DNA of 64,000 bases from Bombella mellum (GTDB lineage Bacteria; Pseudomonadota; Alphaproteobacteria; Acetobacterales; Acetobacteraceae), in contig NZ_PDLY01000004.1 in NCBI RefSeq assembly GCF_014048465.1, forward strand, positions 62,001 to 126,000. Reading direction: 5' to 3'. Shown piece after piece: positions 17,052 through 27,599 of this stretch. A program made the position numbers and the translations under genes. Within the stretch, counting starts at the first letter, position 1. The number at the start of each line of letters is the position of its first letter. Below the pieces are notes generated by a model. That model saw only the letters and a list, made by a program, of their open reading frames with translations, had not been told where the DNA came from and did no database searches.

Positions 17052-19703
17052 CGGTTCATCCCCGCAGGGGCGGGGAACACTGCGTCTGTGCCTGCGGGAG
17101 CCACAAGTGGCTCGGTTCATCCCCGCAGGGGCGGGGAACACAGACCTCGGAGTTTCCAGGCATCGAGCTCCTTCGGTTCATCCCCGCAGGGGCGGGGAAC
17201 ACTAGCAGGTCAGGCAGAACCACCTGTACCCGTGCGGTTCATCCCCGCAGGGGCGGGGAACACAATGGAGGTCTGGGCGGCCTCCGTAATGTGATCGGTT
17301 CATCCCCGCAGGGGCGGGGAACACGCACGCTCACTCGTTTGCGATCGCTGGTGCCACGGTTCATCCCCGCAGGGGCGGGGAACACGGGTCCCTGGCCGGG
17401 GCCAGCCTAGCCCTGTCTGGTTCATCCCCGCAGGGGCGGGGAACACCAGCGGATAGCTAAGCTGTGCATCATATTGCACGGTTCATCCCCGCAGGGGCGG
17501 GGAACACCAGGGCCGGATATTTCCCGATCTCATTCTGTGCAGTTCATCCCCGCAGGGGCGGGGAACACTAATTGTAAGATCGTAATATCTGACTGTCGGA
17601 CGGTTCATCCCCGCAGGGGCGGGGAACACCCGGAAGAATTGGCTCAACAGGGCGTTTTTTCCGGTTCATCCCCGCAGGGGCGGGGAACACACCACAGATC
17701 CAACGGCGTCACCCACAGCCCCCGGTTCATCCCCGCAGGGGCGGGGAACACGACAGGGCGTCCGGCGAGAGCGAGGATGACGCCGGTTCATCCCCGCAGG
17801 GGCGGGGAACACCGATACAGGTTCAACCCGCACGACGTATTGTTCGGTTCATCCCCGCAGGGGCGGGGAACACTTCCAGCGGGCCGTGCGGGGATTCGCC
17901 ATCCGCGGTTCATCCCCGCAGGGGCGGGGAACACCATGAGTTGGAGGGGCTGACCGGGGGCGACCTCGGTTCATCCCCGCAGGGGCGGGGAACACAATTG
18001 AGAGGGTTAGAAGGCGTTCGGGCAATGCGGTTCATCCCCGCAGGGGCGGGGAACACGATGAGATGATATGACCGTTCTTGTCAATGCGCGGTTCATCCCC
18101 GCAGGGGCGGGGAACACCTGTCGCAGATTGTTCAGGTTTACCCTGTCCACGGTTCATCCCCGCAGGGGCGGGGAACACTCCCTCCTATCGTCTCAAGCTG
18201 TTTTTTTCTGCGGTTCATCCCCGCAGGGGCGGGGAACACGTATCCTCGGCCATCAGAAACTCCCCAGAATGAGGTTCATCCCCGCAGGGGCGGGGAACAC
18301 GTTCGGTCCCAGTAGGGGGTGTTATTTGTTGGCGGTTCATCCCCGCAGGGGCGGGGAACACAGGAAGTGCCCCGCTCTGCTGAATCAGGGTGGCGGTTCA
18401 TCCCCGCAGGGGCGGGGAACACAGGAAGTGCCCCGCTCTGCTGAATCAGGGTGGCGGTTCATCCCCGCAGGGGCGGGGAACACTTGTGGTGAACAGCCAA
18501 TTTCTGATGCTAGTTCGGTTCATCCCCGCAGGGGCGGGGAACACCGGGGTTGCCCGTTTGGCAGAAAGACAGATACAGGTTCATCCCCGCAGGGGCGGGG
18601 AACACCTGAAAAACCACCTGTTTTCAGGCTCTCTATCCGGTTCATCCCCGCAGGGGCGGGGAACACATATCGCCCCTATCGTCCAAGATTTTGGCCACCG
18701 GTTCATCCCCGCAGGGGCGGGGAACACCTATACTGGAGATCAGGGTGAGTTTAGATCTAAGGTTCATCCCCGCAGGGGCGGGGAACACTGGGGGAGCATG
18801 CATAACCACAAAAGGGATTTCGGTTCATCCCCGCAGGGGCGGGGAACACCTTTAGCGGCTGCCTCGCCATTCGCTATCGTTCGGTTCATCCCCGCAGGGG
18901 CGGGGAACACCGGGAAGATCAGGCTGGTCATGGCGATCTCTCCGGTTCATCCCCGCAGGGGCGGGGAACACTTGATAGCTGCCCGCGTCGGTCGTGTGTG
19001 GACCGGTTCATCCCCGCAGGGGCGGGGAACACGCACCGGCCTGCTCTATCTCCGGGATGCGCTCCGGTTCATCCCCGCAGGGGCGGGGAACACCTCTGAA
19101 AGAAGCGGGTAAGTTTCGTGAATTGCGGTTCATCCCCGCAGGGGCGGGGAACACTGCAAGCCCTTAGCAAACTGCATCCACCGTTGCGGTTCATCCCCGC
19201 AGGGGCGGGGAACACTCTCTCTCGATCCGCCGCAACACCTCCAGAATCGGTTCATCCCCGCAGGGGCGGGGAACACGGTCCATTGTCGAGAGGGAAACAG
19301 CCCAGACCAGGTTCATCCCCGCAGGGGCGGGGAACACGGCTCCCCGACCCGCACCACCATTCTGCATCTGGGTTCATCCCCGCAGGGGCGGGGAACACCT
19401 GCTCGATTTTGAGCAGGTGTTTATCCGGGACGGTTCATCCCCGCAGGGGCGGGGAACACCGATCTAGAAGAACTGGAAATAGACCACCAGCCGGTTCATC
19501 CCCGCAGGGGCGGGGAACACCTGCCACGCTGAGCAGGTCCCGCTGCGTGTAGCGGTTCATCCCCGCAGGGGCGGGGAACACTTTTACCCTAGGAATGCGC
19601 TTGACGGAGGCTCCGGTTCATCCCCGCAGGGGCGGGGAACACCTGGCCCATAAGACCAGACCTCAACACCCTGCCGGTTCATCCCCGCAGGGGCGGGGAA
19701 CAC
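17052..19703 (-). CRISPR. Type I-E CRISPR array, about 44 repeats and 43 spacers
   Basis: A 29-base repeat (plus strand begins CGGTTCATCCCCG, ends GGGGAACAC) recurs every 61 bases with 32-base spacers. The span of 2652 bases equals 43 periods plus one repeat. The repeat matches the E. coli type I-E consensus when read on the minus strand (GTGTTCCCCGC ... GATGAACCG), so crRNA is made leftward from the AT-rich leader at 19704. A few repeats carry a changed first or second base (for example CAGTTC at 17540). No cas gene lies within 17 kb on the left or 44 kb on the right, so effector genes must be elsewhere or absent. Confidence 0.97.
18362..18454 (-). repeat. Duplicated spacer inside the CRISPR array
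   Basis: The 32-base spacer at 18362-18393 (AGGAAGTGCCCC...) is repeated without change at 18423-18454, with one repeat unit between. This indicates a tandem duplication of one repeat-spacer unit by recombination or slippage. Confidence 0.95.
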
Positions 19704-19747
19704 ACTTCCTGTAACCGTATGTAATCTAATTCTTTTTTTGCTGTCAA
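19704..19747 (-). promoter_or_regulatory. CRISPR leader with promoter
   Basis: On the minus strand TTGACA (19742-19747), a 17-base spacer rich in A, and TTACAT (19719-19724; or TACATA with 18 bases) form a near-consensus sigma-70 promoter that points into the first repeat, with the predicted start only a few bases before it. The AT-rich tract (19704-19770) differs strongly from the surrounding DNA, as expected for a leader. The remaining bases up to about 19870 hold no gene. Confidence 0.75.
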
Positions 19748-19868
19748 AGACCGTACCAACTTAAACATAAATTTAATGTCCCACTCAGGGCAAGCAAAAG
19801 ATCATCCCTCCCTGGCTTCAGAGACCCATCGGACGGACAAAGTTATCCACAAAAATGACCACAGATAC

Positions 19869-19899
19869 AAAAAGAGGGGGAGGCCGAAGCCTCCCCCTC
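19869..19899 (-). terminator. Terminator after the mannitol dehydrogenase gene
   Basis: GAGGGGGAGGC (19874-19884) pairs with GCCTCCCCCTC (19889-19899); on the minus strand the stem is followed by five T. It lies 36 bases after the dehydrogenase stop. Confidence 0.85.
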
Positions 19900-19934
19900 C
19901 CAGACCATCAGGACAGGATGTCCCGGACGACGTT

Positions 19935-21398
19935 TCACACGGGCAGGCTGGCAAGCACACCCTTCTTGCGGATCACCTCCCGATCACGGGCAATTTCCTG
20001 TTCGATCTCCGGTGTCAGAAGATCACGCCAGCTGTCAAAGGCAGGAAGACTTATGGACGCCGTATAATCATCGGAAGCAGCCGTCTTCAGCTGTTCTTCC
20101 GTCAGGAACGGCTCGCTCAGCCTGATCGGCTCGCCTTTTTCGTTCCGGCCCCGCAGAAGCTCCAGCAGGAGGGCCATGCAGTACACGATGCGGACACGGT
20201 CCCTTCCACCTTCCAGAACGGCACGGACGGTTTCCGTCCAGAACACCTGGGCCTTGGAGGTGGCATCCGACGCAATACGGGCCACCTGGTCAGCCATGGC
20301 CGCATTGGAGAAACGTGTCAGCAGCGTCGCCTTGTATTTGTGCAGGTCCACACCCGGCGGTGCCTTGAGAGTGGGGATCACGTCCTTTTCCAGAACAGAA
20401 TCCACAAACTTATGCACACGTGGCTCACCCAGAACCTGATCCACAAGCTCCAGCCCCTGCAACATGCCTGCCGCACTGAGAATGAGATGGCTGGAATTGA
20501 GCATGCGGATCTTGGCATGTTCATAGGCACTGACCTGATCCGTAAACTGCACCCCGACCTTCTCGAAGGCGGGACGGCCTGCCGCAAATTTGTCCTCGAT
20601 CACCCACTGGATGAAATCCTCGGAAAGAAGCGGCTGAAGATCATCCAGTCCGCTACGCTCATTCAGCCTGGCCTTGCCCTCGTCGGAGACGGACGGCGTG
20701 ATGCGGTCCACCATCGCATTGGGGAAGGTCACGTTCTGGTCGATCCACTCGGCGAGGTCAGCATCCACGGCCCGGGCATACCCGACAAACGCCTTGCGGG
20801 ACACGTCCCCATTATGGCGCAGATTGTCGCAGGACATGACGGTCAGCCCACCATGACCGGCCTCACGGCGGCGGCGCAGCCCTTCCACGACAAAGCCGAA
20901 AATGGTGCCGGGTTTCTGCGGATTGGCCAGGTCTTCCTGCACGGCAGGCAGGGACGTGCGGAATTCCCCCGTCGTCTCATCAATGTTGTAGCCACCCTCC
21001 GTGATGGTCATGGAGATGATCCTGGTGGCCTTGTCCGCCAGAAGGGCCAGCACCTTTTCCGGCTCATCCGGGGCCTGGAGATAGTCCTTCAGGCACCCCA
21101 GGACACGGATCTCGGCCTTGCCGTCAGCGGCAATCTCCGTCAGGGAATACAGCCCCTCCTGCGCCCGGAACTCTTCGGCCTTCCTGTCGGAATTTCCACC
21201 TGAACGCAGACCGACCCCGGTGATGCCCCAGTGCTGCTGGTCCGGCAGGGCCAGAACACGGTCCACATAATAGCCCAGATGGGCACGGAAGAAATTACCC
21301 ACACCAAAATGCACGATGCCGGACGTCACCTTGCGTACGTCGTACGAAGGACCAGCCACGATCTCCGGCAGGGATTTCAGACCATCATATGTCAGCAT
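19935..21398 (-). CDS. mtlK: Mannitol 2-dehydrogenase (polyol-specific long-chain dehydrogenase)
   Basis: 487 residues, the usual length for long-chain mannitol/fructuronate dehydrogenases. The N-terminal Rossmann motif is GIVHFGVGNFFRAH and the catalytic signature KxxxxNxxH is present as KIRMLNSSH (about residues 294-302). It interconverts mannitol and fructose with NAD(P)H, or a related polyol/ketose pair. The ribosome site GGAG is 7 bases before ATG. It is preceded after 48 bases by a HAD phosphatase gene on the same strand, so the two likely act together. Fructose is the main acceptor in fructophilic acetic acid bacteria, but this role is inferred. Confidence 0.9.
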   Translation of the reverse strand: MLTYDGLKSLPEIVAGPSYDVRKVTSGIVHFGVGNFFRAHLGYYVDRVLALPDQQHWGITGVGLRSGGNSDRKAEEFRAQEGLYSLTEIAADGKAEIRVLGCLKDYLQAPDEPEKVLALLADKATRIISMTITEGGYNIDETTGEFRTSLPAVQEDLANPQKPGTIFGFVVEGLRRRREAGHGGLTVMSCDNLRHNGDVSRKAFVGYARAVDADLAEWIDQNVTFPNAMVDRITPSVSDEGKARLNERSGLDDLQPLLSEDFIQWVIEDKFAAGRPAFEKVGVQFTDQVSAYEHAKIRMLNSSHLILSAAGMLQGLELVDQVLGEPRVHKFVDSVLEKDVIPTLKAPPGVDLHKYKATLLTRFSNAAMADQVARIASDATSKAQVFWTETVRAVLEGGRDRVRIVYCMALLLELLRGRNEKGEPIRLSEPFLTEEQLKTAASDDYTASISLPAFDSWRDLLTPEIEQEIARDREVIRKKGVLASLPV

Positions 21399-21446
21399 AA
21401 CATGTCTCCAGAAGGATCATGAACAAAACGGACCGGAAGGGCCTTC

Positions 21447-22190
21447 TCAGCCCCCGTGGTGCTTGTCCTGCGCCGCAATGATCTTCTTCAGCAGCGGCAC
21501 GAACTCGTCGAGATGGGCGATGCGCAGCAGGCCCGGCCAGGACGGGGCAGGCTTGTCGAGATCACGCAGAAGCACGCAGGCCATGCCGGCACGGCGGGCG
21601 GCCTCGACCCCGGCATCGGAATCTTCCAGCACCAGGCAGTGGGCCGGGTCGATGCCCTCCTGCTCGGCCCCATAGAGGTAAATGTCGGGGCGGGGCTTGG
21701 GCATGTTCAGGTCACGGCCGGAATGGATGCGTTCTTCCTTCAGGATCATGTCCAGACCCGTGCTGGAGAACTTGGCTTCCATTTCCGCTTCCGAGGAATT
21801 GGACCCGACACGGATCGGCAGGCGGATCTCATTGACGACATCACGCAGCATCTTCGTGGCACCGGGCACTTCCTTCGCCTTTTTCCGCATCATCTCCACG
21901 ATGCGGTCCTGCATGATCATGTCCCAGTTGTCCGGGAGCCTGTCACCCGTCTTCTCGGCAATCATCTCGCCGATCTTGGCCAGCTCGCCACCACCGAAGA
22001 GCTTGTTGCCTTCCTCGTCACTGATGTCCCAGCCGTGACTGCGGGCATCCTCGGACATGAGAGCCGTGGAAAGATGCTCTCCCCCCACCAGGACGCCGTC
22101 ACAGTCGAAAATGATCATCTTGAGACGCCCCGTGGGCAGCACGGCGGCAGGGGCCTGATCGGGAATCGGAAAATTCGTGTGCTTGCTCAT
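21447..22190 (-). CDS. HAD superfamily sugar-phosphate phosphatase
   Basis: 247 residues. Motif I is IIFDCDGVLVGGEHL (nucleophile Asp near residue 28), motif II is a Ser/Asn pair in RVGSNSSEAE, and motif III/IV is KPRPDIYLYG followed by VLEDSDAGVEAARRAGM. This is the beta-phosphoglucomutase/sugar-phosphatase subgroup. The usual DSE after motif I is GGE here. A strong AAGGAG site precedes ATG. As the first gene of a pair with mannitol dehydrogenase it may dephosphorylate a hexitol or hexose phosphate, but the substrate is a guess. Confidence 0.85.
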   Translation of the reverse strand: MSKHTNFPIPDQAPAAVLPTGRLKMIIFDCDGVLVGGEHLSTALMSEDARSHGWDISDEEGNKLFGGGELAKIGEMIAEKTGDRLPDNWDMIMQDRIVEMMRKKAKEVPGATKMLRDVVNEIRLPIRVGSNSSEAEMEAKFSSTGLDMILKEERIHSGRDLNMPKPRPDIYLYGAEQEGIDPAHCLVLEDSDAGVEAARRAGMACVLLRDLDKPAPSWPGLLRIAHLDEFVPLLKKIIAAQDKHHGG

Positions 22191-22408
22191 GAACGCTCCT
22201 TATTTGCCTTACCTGATTCGGTCTCTGAAACTTCTATGCCTGTCCTCTTTACATCCAGAGTAACAGGCAGGAAAAAGATCGCAACACCTTGAAATACTGT
22301 TAATGGCCCTTATAGCATGACATGGCAGAGGCATTCCCGCATGCACGACAGTAAGGTCCATCTCTCACCAGGGCCGCCCTGCACGTTTTTCATCACAAGG
22401 TTCACCCA

Positions 22409-23191
22409 ATGATTCACCAACTTTTCCCGAATCTGGCACTCAACATCTGGATGTTCCTGAAGCTGGTAACCGGCTTCGCCATCATCATCGCCTATCTCAA
22501 CATCTCTGGGCGCAGTCAGGTCTCCCAGATGAATGCCATCGACCTTGTCGGCAACTTCATCCTCGGCGGGCTCGTTGGCGGTGTTCTCTACACGACGAAC
22601 ATATCCTTTCATGAATATGTCATCGCCCTGCTCATCGGGGTCGGTATCCTGCTCACCCTGACACGTTTCTGCAGAAAAATCAACATCTTCAGAAACGTGA
22701 CCATCGGGAGGCAGATTCCGATCATAAAGGATGGCCGCTTCCTCATGGAAAACATCCGTGACAAGAACAACAAGATCGACATGCTCAATATCGCCTCGCA
22801 GCTCAACATCCAGGGCATTTACTCCTTCGATGATGTATACTTTGCGCAGGTCGAGCCGAGCGGTGCCATTACTGCCATCACGGACAAGAAGAAACTTCCG
22901 GCACTCATCATCTATTATGACGGCGTGATCCGTGCCAATGATCTTGAGGATGTCGGCCTCTCCGAGGAAGACCTCATGGAGGACATGAAACGCCGGAACA
23001 TCGAGAAGCTGGAAGACATCTTCCTAGCCGAGATCAAGGACGGCCAGTTCCGTTACGTCCTCATGGACGGGAACGTCATCCCGCACACTCGCCATGATGG
23101 CCGGGATGGTGCCCCCACGAAAGCCCCGCACAGCCCTGGCGCAGCGGCAGCTCTGGCCAACGGCCTGACAAGCCCGCAGAAAGGCGGCTGA
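22409..23191 (+). CDS. DUF421 (YetF-like) membrane protein
   Basis: 260 residues with three N-terminal membrane helices (about 10-33, 45-62, 66-87) and a soluble DUF421 domain (NVTIGRQIPIIKDGRFLMENI, then DVYFAQVEPSGAITAI). The last 35 residues are Ala/Pro/Gly-rich and of low complexity. The family function is not established; some members affect spore or envelope properties. Its TGA stop abuts the stop of the next, convergent gene with no base between. The divergent 218-base region upstream holds its promoter; no motif was identified there. Confidence 0.82.
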   Translation: MIHQLFPNLALNIWMFLKLVTGFAIIIAYLNISGRSQVSQMNAIDLVGNFILGGLVGGVLYTTNISFHEYVIALLIGVGILLTLTRFCRKINIFRNVTIGRQIPIIKDGRFLMENIRDKNNKIDMLNIASQLNIQGIYSFDDVYFAQVEPSGAITAITDKKKLPALIIYYDGVIRANDLEDVGLSEEDLMEDMKRRNIEKLEDIFLAEIKDGQFRYVLMDGNVIPHTRHDGRDGAPTKAPHSPGAAAALANGLTSPQKGG

Positions 23192-23815
23192 TCAGAACAG
23201 CCAGTCCCAGAAATTTTCCCACCAGCCGCCTTTGAGCCTGTCCCGGCAGGCATCATACTGCTGCTGGTACTCTTGGGTACGGTGGCCCACCTTGCGGGCC
23301 ACCGTCACCAGCCAGCCCTTGCTGGCATAGGTCCGACGACGGTACCCCGTCCATCCCTCATGATAGGCCAGATACTGCCTCGTGGCATCCGTCACAGGGA
23401 TGCCATCCACCTTCCGGGTGTTGGTGATGTACCAGTTCATGAAATTGAGGGCATCGGCATAGTCGGTCCGGCTGCCACCGGCCCCGGTCTGCCGCTGGTA
23501 GTCATGCCATATCTCATTCTTGGCCTGGGCATAGCCGTAGGCCGTACTGATGTGCCCCCACGGGATGATCCAGAGTATGTAGGTCCGTCTGGTCCGTGCA
23601 TTGGCCCGGAAACTTGATTCCTGGTTCATGATGGACATGGGGACGGACACGGGGATGTGCCACTTCGCTTCCTGCCGCATGGCGGCATGGTACCAGCCCC
23701 GTTTTTCCTGAAAGATGTCGCAGATATTGTCCGGGTGCCGTGGGGGCGTCGTGGTACAGCCAGCCAGCAGCCCTCCGAGCAGAACCAGTGCCACACCGGC
23801 CCGCATGCTCCCCAT
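23192..23815 (-). CDS. Lipoprotein with transglycosylase (SLT/lysozyme-like) domain
   Basis: 207 residues from ATG 23815, chosen for its GGGAG ribosome site; upstream ATG codons at 23842 and 23896 remain possible. A signal peptide ends in the lipobox LLAGC, so it is membrane-anchored in the periplasm. The domain has MNQESSF with the catalytic Glu (family: ExSF), GYAQAKNEIW and YLAYHEGWTGY, as in lytic transglycosylase-like proteins that cleave peptidoglycan. It is convergent with the DUF421 gene, with zero spacing. Confidence 0.8.
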   Translation of the reverse strand: MGSMRAGVALVLLGGLLAGCTTTPPRHPDNICDIFQEKRGWYHAAMRQEAKWHIPVSVPMSIMNQESSFRANARTRRTYILWIIPWGHISTAYGYAQAKNEIWHDYQRQTGAGGSRTDYADALNFMNWYITNTRKVDGIPVTDATRQYLAYHEGWTGYRRRTYASKGWLVTVARKVGHRTQEYQQQYDACRDRLKGGWWENFWDWLF

Positions 23816-23881
23816 GCGCTCCCTGTTTTTCACCCCGTTCATCCTCCGGATGTCCCGTCTCCCTGCCCGACCCGCCACTGT

Positions 23882-23907
23882 GGCCCGGTGCACCATGACA
23901 CCGGGCC
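23882..23907 (-). terminator. Hairpin after the ssb gene
   Basis: GGCCCGGTG (23882-23890) pairs with CACCGGGCC (23899-23907) in a 9-bp stem with an 8-base loop, just past the ssb stop on the minus strand. There is no clear T tract, so this is a weak call. Confidence 0.4.
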
Positions 23908-23928
23908 ATCCATCACGTCAGGACAGGT

Positions 23929-24510
23929 TCAGAAAGGAATCTCGTCATCCAGTCCCTGGTCACCATGACCGGAAGAGCTGCTGTCCCAGCCGGAGCTGGA
24001 ACCGCCACCGAAGCTTCCACCCTGCTGGCCACGGCCGCCGCCACCGGCACCGCCACGGCCCGCCGGAGCGGAACCGCCACCACCCCAGCTGCCACCGCCA
24101 TCACCATAACCACCGTCATAGCCATCATCACCATAGCCGCCGCCATCGCCACCGCTGCGCTGGCTGTCCAGCAGAACAAGATTACCACGGAAACGGTCGA
24201 TCACGACCTCGGTCGTGTATTTCTCCACGCCCTGCTGGTCCGTCCACTTGCGGGTACGCAGCTCACCCTCGACATAGACCTTGCGCCCCTTGCGCAGATA
24301 ACGTTCCGCCACGTCACCGACACGCTCGTTGAAAATGACAACACGGTGCCATTCCGTACGGTCACGCCGTTCACCCGTGTTGCGGTCGTTCCACGTATCG
24401 CTGGTAGCGATAGCCAGATTGACGATCTTGCTGCCGGACTGGGTGTTCCGGACCTCCGGGTCACGCCCGAGATTCCCCACCAGAATGACCTTGTTTACGC
24501 TACCTGCCAT
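23929..24510 (-). CDS. ssb: Single-stranded DNA-binding protein
   Basis: 193 residues. The OB fold spans about 1-112 ([30 protein letters not shown]), followed by a Gly/Tyr/Asp-rich linker of about 70 residues and the acidic C-terminal tip DDEIPF that recruits partner proteins. It coats single-stranded DNA in replication and repair. It is divergent from uvrA, an arrangement known in many proteobacteria. I looked for an alphaproteobacterial LexA box (GTTC-N7-GTTC) in the 138 bases between them and did not find a good one. Confidence 0.97.
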   Translation of the reverse strand: MAGSVNKVILVGNLGRDPEVRNTQSGSKIVNLAIATSDTWNDRNTGERRDRTEWHRVVIFNERVGDVAERYLRKGRKVYVEGELRTRKWTDQQGVEKYTTEVVIDRFRGNLVLLDSQRSGGDGGGYGDDGYDGGYGDGGGSWGGGGSAPAGRGGAGGGGRGQQGGSFGGGSSSGWDSSSSGHGDQGLDDEIPF

Positions 24511-24648
24511 ATGCCTTCTTCCACTTCTCTCAGGAACTTTTCACTGCCACGGTTCGATTCTGGCACCGTGTACCCATATTGCCTATATTGCACAGATGGA
24601 CCGCCCGTGCATCCATACCTGCCACAAAGGCCGTAATGAGGACATAGC

Positions 24649-27585
24649 GTGACAGACACAGCCCGCCCTGCCAGCACAAGCCACATCATCGTCCGTGGTG
24701 CCCGTACGCACAACCTGCGGAACGTCAACGTCACCATCCCCCGGGACAGGCTGACCGTGCTGACGGGCCTCTCCGGCTCCGGCAAGTCCTCCCTCGCCTT
24801 CGACACCATCTATGCTGAAGGGCAGCGTCGCTATGTGGAGAGCCTCTCCGCCTATGCCCGCCAGTTTCTGGAACTGATGGGCAAGCCGGATGTTGATTCT
24901 ATCGAGGGCCTCTCTCCGGCCATTTCCATCGAGCAGAAGACGACCTCCCGTAACCCACGCTCGACGGTCGGCACGATCACCGAGATTCACGACTACATGC
25001 GCCTGCTCTGGGCACGGGCGGGTGTTCCCTACTCCCCGGCCACCGGCCTGCCCATCGAGGCCCAGAGCATCAGCCAGATGGTGGACCGTGTGATGGCCAT
25101 GCCCGCCGGCACACGGCTCATGCTGCTGGCCCCGGTCGTGCGGGACCGCAAGGGCGACTGTGCGAAGGAACTGGCCGAGCTGACCCGCCGTGGCTTCGCC
25201 CGTGTACGCATTGACGGCACGCTCTACGAGATCGGCGACGCCCCGAAGCTGAACCGCAAGACACGCCACAACGTGGATGTCGTGGTGGACCGTGTGGTGC
25301 TGAAGGACGGTGTGGAAACCCGGCTGGCCGACAGTTTTGAAACCGCCCTGGAACTCTCGGACGGTCTGGCCTCCGTCGAAGAAGTCCTCCGCAGCGGGGA
25401 AGACCGTGAGCCGTTGAAGGCCTCCTTCTCCTCCCGCTATTCCTGCCCGGAATCCGGCTTCATGCTGGAAAGCGTGGAACCCCGCCTCTTCTCCTTCAAC
25501 GCCCCGATGGGAGCCTGCCCGACCTGTGACGGGCTGGGCACGGAAACGCATTTCGACCCCAACCTCATCATCCCCGATGACAGCCTGACCCTGCGGGAAG
25601 GTGCCATCGCCCCGTGGCGGAATGAGCAGGACCCACTCTTTGACCAGACCCTCGCCGCCCTGGCCCGCCATTGCGAGGAAACGCTGGACACCCCATGGAA
25701 CAGGCTGAAGGACAGTTCACGCCAGTTCCTCCTGCATGGCGGGCCGGAAGCCGTCAGCATCCCCTATCAGGATGGCAAAGGGAAAACGCACACCATCCAC
25801 CGGCCTTTCGAAGGCATCATCAGCCATCTGCAACGCCGTCTGGCACAGAGCAGCAGCGTCCATGTCCGGGAGGCCCTGGGCCGGTACCAGTCCGCCATGC
25901 CCTGCCCGGCCTGTCATGGTGCCCGCCTGCGGCCGGAAGCCCTCTGCGTGAAGGTCAATGACAGCAACATTGCCGAGGCCTCGGACCTGACCATCAGCGA
26001 GGCCCTCGCCTGGTTCAGCACCGTGGAGGCCAGCCTGACACCCCAGCGGGCCGAGATCGCCCGGCGCATCCTCAAGGAAATCACCGAGCGGCTACATTTC
26101 CTCGACCGTGTGGGGCTGGACTATCTCACCCTCTCCCGCAGTTCCGGCACGCTCTCCGGCGGGGAGAGCCAGCGCATCCGGCTGGCCTCGCAGATCGGCT
26201 CCGGCCTGACGGGCGTCCTCTACGTGCTGGATGAACCCTCCATCGGGCTGCACCAGCGGGACAATGCCCGCCTGCTCACCATGCTGGAGCGGCTGAGGAA
26301 TCTCGGCAATACCGTCCTTGTCGTGGAACATGACGAGGATGCCATCCGACAGGCGGACTACCTCATCGACATGGGGCCGGGAGCCGGAACACAGGGCGGG
26401 CACGTCATCGCCTGCGGCACGCCGGAAGAGGTCGCCCAGAATCCCGACAGTCTGACGGGCGCATGGCTGGCCGGCCGCCGGGGCATTCCCGTCCCCGCCA
26501 CCCGCCGCAAGAGCAGACGCTGGGTGAGCATCCACGGGGCAAAGGGAAACAACCTCAAGAATGTCAGCGTGAAGTTCCCGCTCGGCACCTTCATCGCCGT
26601 GACGGGAGTTTCCGGCAGCGGAAAATCCACGCTCATCACCGACACCTTCTACAAGGGGCTGGCCCGGCAGATCATGAAGTCCGCTGCCGTCCCCCTCCCT
26701 TATGGACGGCTGGAAGGCACCGAGCAGCTCGACAAGATCATCGAGATCGACCAGTCCCCCATCGGGCGGACACCCCGCTCCAACCCCGCCACCTATACGG
26801 ACCTCTTCGCCCCCATCCGGGACTGGTTTGCCGAACTGCCGGAGGCCAAGGCACGGGGCTACAAGCCGGGACGTTTCTCCTTCAACGTCAAGGGGGGACG
26901 CTGCGAGGCCTGCCAGGGTGACGGCGTACTGAAGATCGAGATGCACTTCCTGCCGGATGTGTTCGTCACCTGCGATACCTGCAAGGGGGCCCGCTACAAC
27001 CGGGAAACGCTGGAAATCAAGTTCAAGGGCAAGTCCATTGCCGACGTTCTGGCCATGACGGTGGACGAGGCCGTGCCGTTCTTCAGTGCCGTGCCCCGCA
27101 TTGCGGACCGTCTCTCCATCCTCCAGCAGGTGGGGCTGGGCTATGTGGCCCTCGGCCAGCAGGCCACCACCCTCTCCGGTGGTGAGGCCCAGCGTGTGAA
27201 GCTCGCCAAGGAACTCGCCCGCCGTGCCACAGGCCGGACCCTCTACGTGCTGGATGAACCCACCACCGGCCTGCATACCGAAGACGTCCACAAGCTGCTG
27301 AATGTCCTTCATGCCCTTGTGGAGCAGGGCAATACGGTGCTGGTCATTGAGCACAACCTTGATCTCATCAAGACGGCGGACTGGGTGATCGACATCGGGC
27401 CGGAAGGCGGTGCAGGCGGTGGGCAGGTTGTCGCCACCGGCACGCCGGAAGACATTGCCGCCTGCAAGGAGAGCCATACCGGGCAGTTCCTCGCCCCCAT
27501 GCTGGCCGCCGGGAAAAAAGATCCGGCACCAGCCACGCCGCAGCAGGGCACCGGCAGGAAAGGTGGCAGAAAAAAGAAATCCTGA
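24649..27585 (+). CDS. uvrA: UvrABC excinuclease subunit A
   Basis: 978 residues from GTG at 24649, with GAGGA as ribosome site. Two ABC ATPase halves are seen: Walker [14 protein letters not shown] near residue 44 and [13 protein letters not shown] near 653, with signatures [12 protein letters not shown] and [12 protein letters not shown]. Zinc-binding clusters CPTCDGLG and CEACQGDG with CDTCKGARY are intact. UvrA scans DNA for bulky lesions with UvrB and hands over for nucleotide excision repair. The C-terminal tail is short and basic. Confidence 0.98.
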   Translation: MTDTARPASTSHIIVRGARTHNLRNVNVTIPRDRLTVLTGLSGSGKSSLAFDTIYAEGQRRYVESLSAYARQFLELMGKPDVDSIEGLSPAISIEQKTTSRNPRSTVGTITEIHDYMRLLWARAGVPYSPATGLPIEAQSISQMVDRVMAMPAGTRLMLLAPVVRDRKGDCAKELAELTRRGFARVRIDGTLYEIGDAPKLNRKTRHNVDVVVDRVVLKDGVETRLADSFETALELSDGLASVEEVLRSGEDREPLKASFSSRYSCPESGFMLESVEPRLFSFNAPMGACPTCDGLGTETHFDPNLIIPDDSLTLREGAIAPWRNEQDPLFDQTLAALARHCEETLDTPWNRLKDSSRQFLLHGGPEAVSIPYQDGKGKTHTIHRPFEGIISHLQRRLAQSSSVHVREALGRYQSAMPCPACHGARLRPEALCVKVNDSNIAEASDLTISEALAWFSTVEASLTPQRAEIARRILKEITERLHFLDRVGLDYLTLSRSSGTLSGGESQRIRLASQIGSGLTGVLYVLDEPSIGLHQRDNARLLTMLERLRNLGNTVLVVEHDEDAIRQADYLIDMGPGAGTQGGHVIACGTPEEVAQNPDSLTGAWLAGRRGIPVPATRRKSRRWVSIHGAKGNNLKNVSVKFPLGTFIAVTGVSGSGKSTLITDTFYKGLARQIMKSAAVPLPYGRLEGTEQLDKIIEIDQSPIGRTPRSNPATYTDLFAPIRDWFAELPEAKARGYKPGRFSFNVKGGRCEACQGDGVLKIEMHFLPDVFVTCDTCKGARYNRETLEIKFKGKSIADVLAMTVDEAVPFFSAVPRIADRLSILQQVGLGYVALGQQATTLSGGEAQRVKLAKELARRATGRTLYVLDEPTTGLHTEDVHKLLNVLHALVEQGNTVLVIEHNLDLIKTADWVIDIGPEGGAGGGQVVATGTPEDIAACKESHTGQFLAPMLAAGKKDPAPATPQQGTGRKGGRKKKS

Positions 27586-27599
27586 TATAGGATGTCGCC

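Noticed and set aside
19399-19430. Hairpin-forming CRISPR spacer (CTGCTC...GAGCAG).
   Set aside because: A short chance inverted repeat from the source DNA; it does not alter the array call.
16742-19552. Open frames of up to 240 codons across the CRISPR array with repeated [17 protein letters not shown] or VHPRRGGEH.
   Set aside because: They are the three translated frames of the CRISPR repeat at a 61-base period, not genes.
24511-24648. Possible SOS (LexA) box between ssb and uvrA.
   Set aside because: I looked for GTTC-N7-GTTC and close forms; GAAC and GTTC words are present but not at the right spacing.
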